Assembly (NCBI GenBank): GCA_019913005.1
Contig: JAIOHL010000124.1
Coordinates: 157,107-221,106, forward strand
Direction of reading: 5' to 3'
Origin: Anaerolineae bacterium
GTDB lineage: Bacteria; Chloroflexota; Anaerolineae; Aggregatilineales; J027
DNA: 64,000 bases
The notes beneath the pieces were generated by a model. The model ran no database searches, had not been told where the DNA came from, and saw only the letters and a list, made by a program, of their open reading frames with translations. Both the position numbers and the translations under genes were made by a program. Shown here piece by piece: positions 37,646 to 45,247 of this stretch; positions within the stretch are counted from its first letter, which is position 1, and every line of letters starts with the position of its first letter.

Positions 37646-38902
37646 CTACAAAAACGACAGGCCCATAATGGTTTGGTCATCAGCAGCAGCGCCATAATTT
37701 GGAAGATTTTCAACCGCCGCCATGATATTTTGAACGGCAAATTCAACATTCGTGGCATGGTCTGGGATAGCATGTAATAGTCCCTGCGTTCCCCAAAGTC
37801 CCTGCGGGGTCTCAATTTCGCTGAAACCGTCACTATAACAAATGAGCAGGTCGCCCGATTGTAGAATTCGATAGTCGCATTGTGGCTGAATATCCGGCAA
37901 AACTCCCAACGGTGGGGCCGAAGCGTTCCAGAGCGACCATTTGTTTCCAGTCCGTACAAGGGTCGGGGTGTGACCAGCGTTGGCATGTTCAACTTCACCA
38001 CTACTGGGATCAATTCTGATGACAGTAGCCGTCGCCAAAAGACCCGCGTTGGTATAGGCTTCATAGACTTCGGTATTCACCGTTGCCAGCGCATCCACTG
38101 GATTTAGGCCGAGATGCAGGGTCATTTTTAGGGCTGTATGCAGCGAAACCGCCCCCAACGCCGCCGGAAGCCCCTTACCCGCCACATCCAAAATGAAGCA
38201 GGCCAATTGACCAGAGGGTTGTAGTACCCAGCCCCATGCGTCACCGCCAACGGTTGAGGCAGGCATCCAATGGGCGGCCATTTCAATTGTGGGTAAGCGT
38301 GGCACAGTCAAGGGTTGGATAGACCGTTGAATAAGGCTGGCGATTTGGACTTCACGGGCAAGTTGGGCTTCGCGGGCTTGGCTTTCGGCCAAATTAGCAG
38401 CAACAATTTGACTGGCCGCACGTTCGGTCATACGGGTCAATACACGCGCATCCAAAGCTGTAAATTCGCGCTCGCCCTCCTCAAGCCCTACACCGATTGC
38501 ACCAACGACCTTGCCATTAATGAGAATGGGCATAAACATCCAATGCGTTGGCCTGCCATGCCATGCCGGGATGTTGTGCATGTGGATGATCTGACCCGAC
38601 TCCAATTGGTCAAGATGTTTGTAGAAATCACGTACATTGACCATTTCAAGCGGAATCGTTAGCCATTCATCATCGTGTTTGAGGTAAACCGCACCCATCC
38701 GGGCATCAATCGCGGCAATGATGGATTCGAGGACAGGCACAATATCGAGGGTCGAGGTGGCTTGGGTAGGGGCGGCTTGTAAAAATGGGACCAATTGATC
38801 CCATGCTTGGGCCAAAGCAATGGTCATTTCGTCAAGTTCAGACTCAAGCTCGGCAATGCGTTTTTTATAGGCGAAAACCTCATTCAGCGTTCGATCAGTC
38901 AT
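37646..38902 (-). CDS. SpoIIE/RsbU-type serine phosphatase with GAF domain
   Basis: The 418 residues start with a predicted coiled coil (KKRIAELESELDEMTIALAQ), then a GAF-like sensor (about 50-165) and a PP2C-type SpoIIE domain (about 185-415). The latter shows ASTVGGDAWGW, FILDVAGKGLPAALGAV, HANAGHTPTLVR, CYSDGFSE and DDQTIMGLSFL, the acidic metal-binding positions of the family. It should dephosphorylate the STAS protein encoded upstream, with which it overlaps by 4 bases (ATGA). No membrane segment is present, so the signal is cytoplasmic. Confidence 0.92.
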   Translation of the reverse strand: MTDRTLNEVFAYKKRIAELESELDEMTIALAQAWDQLVPFLQAAPTQATSTLDIVPVLESIIAAIDARMGAVYLKHDDEWLTIPLEMVNVRDFYKHLDQLESGQIIHMHNIPAWHGRPTHWMFMPILINGKVVGAIGVGLEEGEREFTALDARVLTRMTERAASQIVAANLAESQAREAQLAREVQIASLIQRSIQPLTVPRLPTIEMAAHWMPASTVGGDAWGWVLQPSGQLACFILDVAGKGLPAALGAVSLHTALKMTLHLGLNPVDALATVNTEVYEAYTNAGLLATATVIRIDPSSGEVEHANAGHTPTLVRTGNKWSLWNASAPPLGVLPDIQPQCDYRILQSGDLLICYSDGFSEIETPQGLWGTQGLLHAIPDHATNVEFAVQNIMAAVENLPNYGAAADDQTIMGLSFL

Positions 38903-39237
38903 GATGCTTTTGTGAGGGCTTCCACTTCATCTACGGTTGTCGCTATCTTAAAAACCATGTTCATGCGCGTCAGTTCCAAGATAACTTTGACAGGTTCGGT
39001 GGGTTTTAACAAAATGAGTTCACCACCCCGCTGTCGAGTAGATTTTAGACCGCTGACAAGGGTCGCCAAGCCGATAGAGTCAATAAAGGTAGTTTCTGAA
39101 AGGTCGGCAACGACAAATTGAATCGTCTCGTCTTCAATCCATACCCGTTTGACCAGCTCAACCACTGCCGCATCAAAACGTCCGTTGATGTGTATGAGAA
39201 TTGCTTGGGGATTTAGTTGTTTGGTTTGGAGTTCCAC
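38899..39237 (-). CDS. STAS-domain anti-anti-sigma factor (RsbV/SpoIIAA type)
   Basis: A 112-residue STAS protein that starts with GTG at 39237. The conserved phosphorylated serine is Ser54 in FIDSIGLATLVSGLK. In partner switching the unphosphorylated form captures the RsbW-like kinase and frees its target. It is the first gene of the V-U-W-receiver row and overlaps the phosphatase start. A weak GAGAAG ribosome site precedes the GTG. Confidence 0.9.
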   Translation of the reverse strand: MELQTKQLNPQAILIHINGRFDAAVVELVKRVWIEDETIQFVVADLSETTFIDSIGLATLVSGLKSTRQRGGELILLKPTEPVKVILELTRMNMVFKIATTVDEVEALTKAS

Positions 39238-39797
39238 ACGACTTCTCGTTTCTCGTTATAGTGATCAACGCAGATAGGATTATAGTTCATTTTAGCGTAG
39301 TTCTTGAAATTTCAATCCTTAATAACAGGATATAGCTAAGGTGTATCGTAAAATTATGACAAAAAGCATTGAGGTGTCGCCAAGTTGAAGGCCATCCTAT
39401 TGACCCATAGGTAACTTTCTGGCATACTCATTTTTACCAAAGGCATTGACGGAGACCAGTACGCGGGCTATTGGAAGCACAATTGTCAGAGAGTGGAGGC
39501 CATTGGCTGCAAGCCACCACCGCGCCGCAACCCGCCGAATTCACTCCTGAGCCGACTGCTGAAGGCATCATGACTGCTAAAAACATGATTGCTGTGTAGG
39601 TAGCTCCGCAAAACCCGGCGTTAATGGGTGAAATCAAGTGGCTTGGTCATGCCAAAATCATGACCGGGCAAACAGGGTGGTACCGCGAGTTCGGTGAAAT
39701 ATACGGCGCTCGTCCCTGATAACGGTTTTTCGGAAAAAAATCGTGTCATGGATGGGCGTTTTTGCATTTTCGTGGCCTTAGGTTAAGGAGGTCATTT
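39238..39797. other. 560-base stretch without an intact gene
   Basis: No intact gene of convincing size is seen. It holds an ATTATA (39279-39284, TATAAT on the minus strand) that may serve the RsbV operon, a promoter-like pair TTGACC (39400-39405) and CATACT (39423-39428) with a 17-base spacer on the plus strand, a broken reading frame (39450-39719), and the AAGGAGG ribosome site (39785-39791) of the next gene. Confidence 0.6.
39450..39719 (+). pseudogene. Probable decayed gene with an in-frame TAG
   Basis: The frame reads protein-like sequence (LEAQLSESGGHWLQATTAPQ, then TPEPTAEGIMTAKNMIAV) up to a TAG at 39597-39599. It then continues as VAPQNPALMGEIKWLGHAK and TGWYREFGEIYGARP to a TGA at 39717. 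No start codon suits the frame, because a TGA at 39447 lies just upstream. A second frame upstream (FTKGIDGDQYAGYWK) also looks protein-like, suggesting a frameshift. The promoter-like sequence at 39400-39428 would suit such a gene. I recognise no family. Confidence 0.4.
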
Positions 39798-40232
39798 ATG
39801 CAATCACCCGAAGACGAGCCAGAGGGCAGACGTATTGACAAAACTTTTTACGATGTTGTGTCGCGTGCAATGGGGGCATATGTCAGTGGAGGTCGGACTC
39901 CCCTCCATGAAGCCCAACTCTCTGAAAATACGCTACGAACGACATGGCTGCCCTATTTTGAGCGTTTTCTATTGGTGACTTGGTTGGTATTGTTTACCCT
40001 GATTTTTCAGGAGCAAGTTTTGGATATGCCCGCCAGCCCAATTGAGCGCATCATTATCGTGGTCATCGGGGTATGGTCATCGCTGATTGCAATGGGTATT
40101 GCCCTGCGGCGTTCGGGGTATCATGAGCCAGTGGGTTATCAAGCCCGGATGCGCCGCCGACTTGTGACATTTTTGGCATCAACCCTATGGCTGGTGCTGC
40201 TATCACTCGGTTTCTATTTTATGATGAGGTGA
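39798..40232 (+). CDS. Small membrane protein of unknown function
   Basis: The ATG at 39798 has a perfect AAGGAGG seven bases upstream. The 144 residues begin with a charged soluble part (SPEDEPEGRRIDKTFYDVVS) and contain three hydrophobic segments (near 61-76, 90-108 and 124-141). I recognise no domain. It ends 3 bases before pheS, so the two genes are likely cotranscribed; no functional link to aminoacylation is evident. Confidence 0.75.
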   Translation: MQSPEDEPEGRRIDKTFYDVVSRAMGAYVSGGRTPLHEAQLSENTLRTTWLPYFERFLLVTWLVLFTLIFQEQVLDMPASPIERIIIVVIGVWSSLIAMGIALRRSGYHEPVGYQARMRRRLVTFLASTLWLVLLSLGFYFMMR

Positions 40233-40235
40233 GGA

Positions 40236-41270
40236 ATGCAAGCGGAACTCGAAAAAATCTATCAAGATGCGCTTCAGGAACTAAAGGGCATCAATGATTC
40301 GGATACCCTCGAAGGTTGGGAAATTAAGTTTCTAGGTCGCAAGGGCCAATTAACCCTGATGCTGCGCGAAACGGGCAAACTCGCCGAAGCTCAACGCGCT
40401 GCCTTTGGGAAACGGGCCAATGACATCAAAAATCTATTGATGACGGCCCATGAAGAACGCGCCACTGCCATCCGCCAAATTGAATTGGGGCGGTCATTGG
40501 AAGAAGGGGAATTGGATGTTACTTTGCCGGGGCGCCCACGTCCAACGGGGGGTTTGCATCCCAGCACCCAAATGCTGCGACGGATTCAGGCTATTTGGGG
40601 CGAGATGGGTTTCCAAGTCTATCGTTCACGGGATGTCGAGTCGGATGAGGTCAACTTCACGATGTTGAATATTCCGCCCTACCACCCGGCGCGGGATATG
40701 CAAGACACCTTCTACACTACGCAGGAAGATGTGATTTTGCGTACCCATACCTCCGGTGGGCAGGTTCGCGCGATGTGGGAATATGGCGATAACGGCACAA
40801 AGCCGATTCGCGTGATTTTGCCGGGGATGTGTTATCGCTATGAGCAAATCAGCAACCGCAGCGAAATCCAATTCCATCAGGTGGAGGGCTTGGCGGTGGG
40901 CAAAGGCATTCGCATGTCGGATTTGAAAGGCACCATCGCCGAATTTGCCAAACGCATGTATGGGCAGGACGCACAAGTGCGGTATCGCGCTTCGTACTTC
41001 CCCTTCACCGAGCCGAGCATGGAAGTGGACGTGTCGTGTTCGTTGTGCGGCGGTGAAGGCTGCTCGGTCTGTAAATACAGCGGTTGGATTGAAATTATGG
41101 GCTGCGGAATGGTACATCCCGTTGTGCTGCAAAATGGCGGTTATGACCCGACGGTTTGGAGCGGTTTCGCGTTTGGCATGGGGCCAGAGCGCATCGCCAT
41201 GCGAAAACACAGCATTGATGACATCCGCAATTTCTGGGCCAACGACCTGCGCTTTTTAGAGCAGTTCTAG
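40236..41270 (+). CDS. pheS: Phenylalanyl-tRNA synthetase alpha subunit
   Basis: A 344-residue PheS of normal length. An N-terminal coiled-coil tRNA-binding arm (1-90) precedes the class II catalytic core: HPSTQMLRRIQAIWGEMGF, the motif 2 region PGMCYRYEQISNRSEIQFHQ, the CSLCGGEGCSVCKYSGW cysteine segment seen in many bacterial PheS, and motif 3 GFAFGMGPERIAM. It charges tRNA-Phe as a heterotetramer with PheT. Unusually, pheT is about 4 kb away on the opposite strand. A rho-independent terminator directly follows. Confidence 0.97.
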   Translation: MQAELEKIYQDALQELKGINDSDTLEGWEIKFLGRKGQLTLMLRETGKLAEAQRAAFGKRANDIKNLLMTAHEERATAIRQIELGRSLEEGELDVTLPGRPRPTGGLHPSTQMLRRIQAIWGEMGFQVYRSRDVESDEVNFTMLNIPPYHPARDMQDTFYTTQEDVILRTHTSGGQVRAMWEYGDNGTKPIRVILPGMCYRYEQISNRSEIQFHQVEGLAVGKGIRMSDLKGTIAEFAKRMYGQDAQVRYRASYFPFTEPSMEVDVSCSLCGGEGCSVCKYSGWIEIMGCGMVHPVVLQNGGYDPTVWSGFAFGMGPERIAMRKHSIDDIRNFWANDLRFLEQF

Positions 41271-41282
41271 GTAGTGCTATAA

Positions 41283-41313
41283 TTGGAGAGGTCAAAACCT
41301 CTCCAACTTTTTT
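41283..41313 (+). terminator. Rho-independent terminator after pheS
   Basis: TTGGAGAGG (41283-41291) and CCTCTCCAA (41298-41306) form a perfect 9-bp stem with a 6-base loop, followed by C and six T residues. It lies 12 bases after the pheS stop. Confidence 0.9.
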
Positions 41314-41324
41314 GAGGCGAAAAT

Positions 41325-42149
41325 ATGCTCATTCGACTAAATAACATTCACCACCCGACCACGATTGACGAAGCGATTCATTTGTTAACAGAACGCAATA
41401 CCCGTCCCTTATACGGAGGCGTGGCGCTGCATCGTGAATCGCCAACTCATGTGACAGCAGTGGTTGACCTCTCCAAATTAAAATTAAATCGTCACCGGGT
41501 TTTTGATGCGGGTTTTTCATTGGGCAGTATGATGACATTGGAAAAGGCCCATCAAACCTGCTTGGAATTGGCGGAAAAAATTCCTAATGCCAAATTCCTA
41601 GCGGAAATGTTGAGATTGGAAGCACCCATCAATCAACGCAACACCCTGACCATCGGAGATGTGTTGGTGGAACAGCGGCCTAATTCGATTTTGCTGACCG
41701 CCCTCACCGCGCTGGATGCCCAAGTGGATGCCAATGGGTGGCCGCGCTTTATTCACGATTGGCTAACCGCCCCCAAACCGGAAATCCAGCAGGCCTTGAT
41801 TACTGAAATTGCACTCGAAAAAGGTTCACCTACTGCCCGCCATGCTTTTGAAAAAGTGGCCCGCACCCCTGCCGATGACCCCATTGTTGGTGCAGTGGGG
41901 TATTTGGATCGTGATGCGAATGGTAAATTGCATGATGTCCGGTTGGCGCTGTGTGGTGTGGCCGACCATCCGATACCATTGGGGGCAGTAGACGAAATCC
42001 TCATCGAGACCAACGGTGATGTTGACCGCGCATTAGCCGCCCTCAAACTCGACCCGCCGAGCGACCATTGGGGCAGCCGTGAATATCGGGTAGAAATGGC
42101 GAAGGTACTCATTCAGCGGACATTGAGTTATTGTAAAGATGGATGCTGA
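41325..42149 (+). CDS. FAD-binding protein of the molybdopterin dehydrogenase medium-subunit type, degenerate
   Basis: The 274 residues resemble the FAD subunit (CoxM/XdhB type): TTIDEAIHLLTERNTRPLYG at the start, INQRNTLTIGDVLV in the middle (family form IRNxGTIGGN), LLTALTALDAQVD and a C-terminal CO-dehydrogenase flavoprotein part (FEKVARTPADDPIVGAVGYL). The first FAD loop, normally AGGTDL, reads YGGVAL, and the TIGGN loop reads TIGDV, so cofactor binding may be weakened. Neither the molybdopterin nor the iron-sulfur subunit is nearby. The role is therefore unknown. Its end overlaps the next gene by 11 bases. Confidence 0.7.
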   Translation: MLIRLNNIHHPTTIDEAIHLLTERNTRPLYGGVALHRESPTHVTAVVDLSKLKLNRHRVFDAGFSLGSMMTLEKAHQTCLELAEKIPNAKFLAEMLRLEAPINQRNTLTIGDVLVEQRPNSILLTALTALDAQVDANGWPRFIHDWLTAPKPEIQQALITEIALEKGSPTARHAFEKVARTPADDPIVGAVGYLDRDANGKLHDVRLALCGVADHPIPLGAVDEILIETNGDVDRALAALKLDPPSDHWGSREYRVEMAKVLIQRTLSYCKDGC

Positions 42150-42570
42150 AAGATTTCTCCAATACCTTCGACACTTAGAGGGAATGAAACTGAATGAGAT
42201 TATTCTTAAATGCGACATTCAAGGTATATGGGAGGCATATGGGGTCGAAATTGGACATGGAATCAAATCCGCACACGGCACTCTTGTAGGTACAATCTGG
42301 CGAGATGGAAATATCTCCATCATAACGAGAGAAGGGGCTACATTTATGCAAGACGATAAAGTTATCTACACCTCTGATTTGGGCAGACAAATTAGAATAG
42401 CCTCGTCATACGAAGGTAAAACGCCTGCCGATGCCGAAATGTTTCTGGATGCAGTTTTTACAGAAAAGCGGTTAGGGTTTGAAAACTTGTTTCGTCTGGA
42501 TGAAGTGATTCGAGAAAACGTATTGATAGACTATGACAACGAACAAATTGTCTGCAAATTTATAGGCTAA
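42139..42570 (+). CDS. Hypothetical protein
   Basis: A 143-residue protein, acidic to neutral, with no signal peptide or membrane segment. It starts inside the preceding gene's end (ATG at 42139). The sequence appears AT-richer than its neighbours and shows a beta-rich middle (LVGTIWRDGNISIITREGAT) and an acidic C-terminal part. I recognise no family. The overlap suggests translation with the FAD-binding protein. Confidence 0.6.
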   Translation: MDAERFLQYLRHLEGMKLNEIILKCDIQGIWEAYGVEIGHGIKSAHGTLVGTIWRDGNISIITREGATFMQDDKVIYTSDLGRQIRIASSYEGKTPADAEMFLDAVFTEKRLGFENLFRLDEVIRENVLIDYDNEQIVCKFIG

Positions 42571-42606
42571 GAAATTCCTTTCGGATTCAAAAAAGACTCC
42601 TAAATT

Positions 42607-42637
42607 TTGTGCCACATTTCGGAACTGTGGGTATAAT
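42607..42637 (+). promoter_or_regulatory. Promoter candidate for the FadN-like gene
   Basis: TATAAT (42632-42637) is a perfect -10 box; TTGTGC (42607-42612) lies 19 bases before it, slightly far. The leader of about 100 bases contains an imperfect hairpin (42680-42701, CTGACT pairing with AGTCAG) before the AGGAGAAGAGG ribosome site. Confidence 0.45.
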
Positions 42638-42743
42638 CTTCTCCCGATAATCAAATGACGATTTGAATAATATATCCCCCTGACTGCGAAGCGCGAGTCA
42701 GTCTTTACGCTAGAGTATTCAAAATAGGAGAAGAGGAATCCCC

Positions 42744-45140
42744 ATGAGTTATCAAATTCGCAAGGCGGCAGTCATCGGCTCTGGTACGATGGGTGGTGGG
42801 ATTGCGGCGCTGTTAGCCAGTGTCGGCATCCCAGTGCTGCTGCTCGACATCCCCGCCCCGGATACCAAACCCGGTGATGCTCCCGCGAAACGCAATGCAA
42901 TTGTCAACGGCAATCTCACGAATTTGATTAAAGGCAAACCCGCCCAATTTTTTAAAGCCGCCGACGTGGAATTGGTCACGACAGGCAACACCGAAGACGA
43001 CCTGTCAAAATTAGCCGATGCCGATTGGGTGGTCGAAGTCATCATTGAAAAACTGCCGATTAAACAGGACTTGATGGCGCGGATTGATGCCGTGCGTAAA
43101 CCCGGCTCAATCATCACGACCAACACCTCTGGTTTGAGCATTGCCGCCATTTGTCAGGGCCGCAGCGAGGATTTCCGCCGCCATTTCCTCGGTACACACT
43201 TTTTTAATCCGCCCCGCTACCTAAAACTATTGGAGATCATCCCACATCCCGAAACCGACCCGGCCCTTGTGGATTTCATGTTTAAATTTGGCTCAGAGCG
43301 GCTTGGTAAAGGCTGCGTACTGTGTAAGGACACCCCCAACTTCATCGCCAACCGCTTTATCAGCATCATCGGCAGTGTCGGCATCAATTACGCGCTGGAC
43401 AATGGCTATACGGTGGAAGAAATAGACGCCATCACTGGCCCACTAATCGGACATCCCAAAACCGCCACTTTCCGTCTGCAAGATTTGGTCGGGATTGATG
43501 TCAGTGTGTATGTGGGTCGCAATTTGTACGATGCGGTGGTGGATGACCCTTGGCGCGATGTGCTGCATCACGAAAAGGCCGATCAACTCTTTGACTGGCT
43601 AATGAGCAACAAATTCTTGGGGCGCAAAACCAAACAGGGCTTCTATAAAACCGTCACGGTCAAGGGCGAACGGGTGCATATGCCGCTGAATTTGCAGACA
43701 CTGGAATATGAAGAGCCACAAAAAGTCCGGTTTGAGAGCGTCGGTAAACACCGCAAGATTGAAAATACAGGCGCACGCATCAAGGCCATGATTAATGAAG
43801 AGGATCGTGCCGGGCAATATCTGTGGCATTTGCACGCCGCACTGTTTACCTATGCCTCGCTGAAATTGGGTGAGATTGCCAACACGATTGTGGACATTGA
43901 TAATGCCAACAAATGGGGCTTTGCCCACGAACTAGGGCCATTTGAAATCTGGGATGCTGTCGGTGTGGCAGAAACCTTGCCCCGCCTCGCCACTAGCGGT
44001 TATGAAGTGGCAGGTTGGGTATTTGAGATGGTAGACAGCGGGCACCCAACCTTCTATCAACGCAATGACAAGGGTGTGGTCGTCGGCTACTATGACCCCA
44101 CCAAGAAGGGTTATGTCCCACTTAAGGAAGACAAGCGAACCATCATCATCAATACCCTCCGCGCCGAGGGTAAAGAAGTCGAACGGCTAGAAGGAGCAAG
44201 TTTGCTCGATATGGGTGATGGTGTTGGCCTGTTGGAATTTCACAGCAAGATGAACGCCATTGATGCCGACATCATCGAAATGGCAGATAAAGCTCTGAAG
44301 CGATTAGACGATCATTTTGACGGACTGGTTATCAGCAATCAGGGCGACAACTTTTCCGTCGGTGCGAACCTCATGATGGTCGTGATGGGGGTTCACAGCG
44401 AACAATGGGATCAACTCGATTACGGCGTGCGCTCGGCCCAAACGCTGTATCAAATGCTGCGTTATGCTCCCAAGCCTGTCGTAACTGCTCCCTTTGGCAT
44501 GACATTAGGCGGCGGCGCGGAAATTACAATGGCCGGGGCGCGGATCGTGGCCCACAGCGAATTGTACATGGGTCTGGTCGAATTTGGCGTTGGCCTGATT
44601 CCGGGTTGGGGTGGTTGCAAAGAACTCCTGCGCCGCGTGGTCAATCCGGTCATGGAAGCTACCCCGAATGCTGATGTTCTGCCCCATCTGCAAAAGGTCT
44701 TTGAACAAATCGCATTGGCAAAGGTGTCCGAAAGTGCAATGCAGGCCCGCGAAATGGGCTTCCTGCTCCCCGGTGACCGTATCGTGATGAACCGCGACCA
44801 TCTATTAGCCGAGGCCAAACGCGAAGTGCTGCACCTGATTCCGAATTATGTGCCGCTGCGGTCTGGCAAGATTTGGGCCGCCGGACGGGATGCACTATCG
44901 GCGTTGGAGGTCGGGGCGTGGATGCTGCGCGAGGGCAACTATGCCACTGAATATGACATTGTGGTCGCCAACAAACTGGCCTATATTCTCACGGGTGGCG
45001 GACTCAGCGAACCGCAGTGGGTGGACGAACAGTACATCCTCGATCTGGAGCGTGAAACCATCCTGTCGTTGATGCACGAGGAAAAGACACTGGCCCGTAT
45101 CCAATATATGTTGGAAAACGGCTCCCCTCTACGTAATTAG
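42744..45140 (+). CDS. 3-Hydroxyacyl-CoA dehydrogenase/enoyl-CoA hydratase (FadN-like)
   Basis: The 798 residues place the dehydrogenase first and the crotonase domain last, the order of Bacillus FadN rather than FadB. The NAD site is AVIGSGTMGGGIAALLA near residue 9; THFFNPPRYLKLLEIIPHPE and CVLCKDTPNFIANR follow. The hydratase part (about 495-700) shows GDNFSVGANLMM and GMTLGGGAEITMAG with the oxyanion-hole glycines. It carries out the hydration and 3-hydroxy oxidation steps of fatty-acid beta-oxidation. The usual companions, thiolase and acyl-CoA dehydrogenase, are not next to it. It is monocistronic, ending at a terminator. Confidence 0.92.
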   Translation: MSYQIRKAAVIGSGTMGGGIAALLASVGIPVLLLDIPAPDTKPGDAPAKRNAIVNGNLTNLIKGKPAQFFKAADVELVTTGNTEDDLSKLADADWVVEVIIEKLPIKQDLMARIDAVRKPGSIITTNTSGLSIAAICQGRSEDFRRHFLGTHFFNPPRYLKLLEIIPHPETDPALVDFMFKFGSERLGKGCVLCKDTPNFIANRFISIIGSVGINYALDNGYTVEEIDAITGPLIGHPKTATFRLQDLVGIDVSVYVGRNLYDAVVDDPWRDVLHHEKADQLFDWLMSNKFLGRKTKQGFYKTVTVKGERVHMPLNLQTLEYEEPQKVRFESVGKHRKIENTGARIKAMINEEDRAGQYLWHLHAALFTYASLKLGEIANTIVDIDNANKWGFAHELGPFEIWDAVGVAETLPRLATSGYEVAGWVFEMVDSGHPTFYQRNDKGVVVGYYDPTKKGYVPLKEDKRTIIINTLRAEGKEVERLEGASLLDMGDGVGLLEFHSKMNAIDADIIEMADKALKRLDDHFDGLVISNQGDNFSVGANLMMVVMGVHSEQWDQLDYGVRSAQTLYQMLRYAPKPVVTAPFGMTLGGGAEITMAGARIVAHSELYMGLVEFGVGLIPGWGGCKELLRRVVNPVMEATPNADVLPHLQKVFEQIALAKVSESAMQAREMGFLLPGDRIVMNRDHLLAEAKREVLHLIPNYVPLRSGKIWAAGRDALSALEVGAWMLREGNYATEYDIVVANKLAYILTGGGLSEPQWVDEQYILDLERETILSLMHEEKTLARIQYMLENGSPLRN

Positions 45141-45198
45141 TCGGTAATTTCTCAAAGGGCGGTCTTGAACAAAGACTATCCTTATTTCATTTAAAACA

Positions 45199-45236
45199 AA
45201 AATGCCCTGCGTGACTGATTAGCACAGGGCATTTTT
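45199..45236. terminator. Bidirectional terminator between the FadN-like gene and pheT
   Basis: AATGCCCT (from 45201) pairs with AGGGCATT (to 45232), supported by a second helix GTG/CAC. Six T residues follow on the plus strand and a T-rich run on the minus strand. The two flanking genes converge here. Confidence 0.85.
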
Positions 45237-45247
45237 TGCCGCGTTAT

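Noticed and set aside
39597-39599. TAG as recoded sense codon
   Set aside because: All other genes in the window use TAG only as stop, and no tRNA or recoding hairpin is visible; decay is simpler.
40626-41210. 194-residue minus-strand open frame inside pheS
   Set aside because: pheS is unmistakable on the plus strand; the frame is His-rich shadow sequence.
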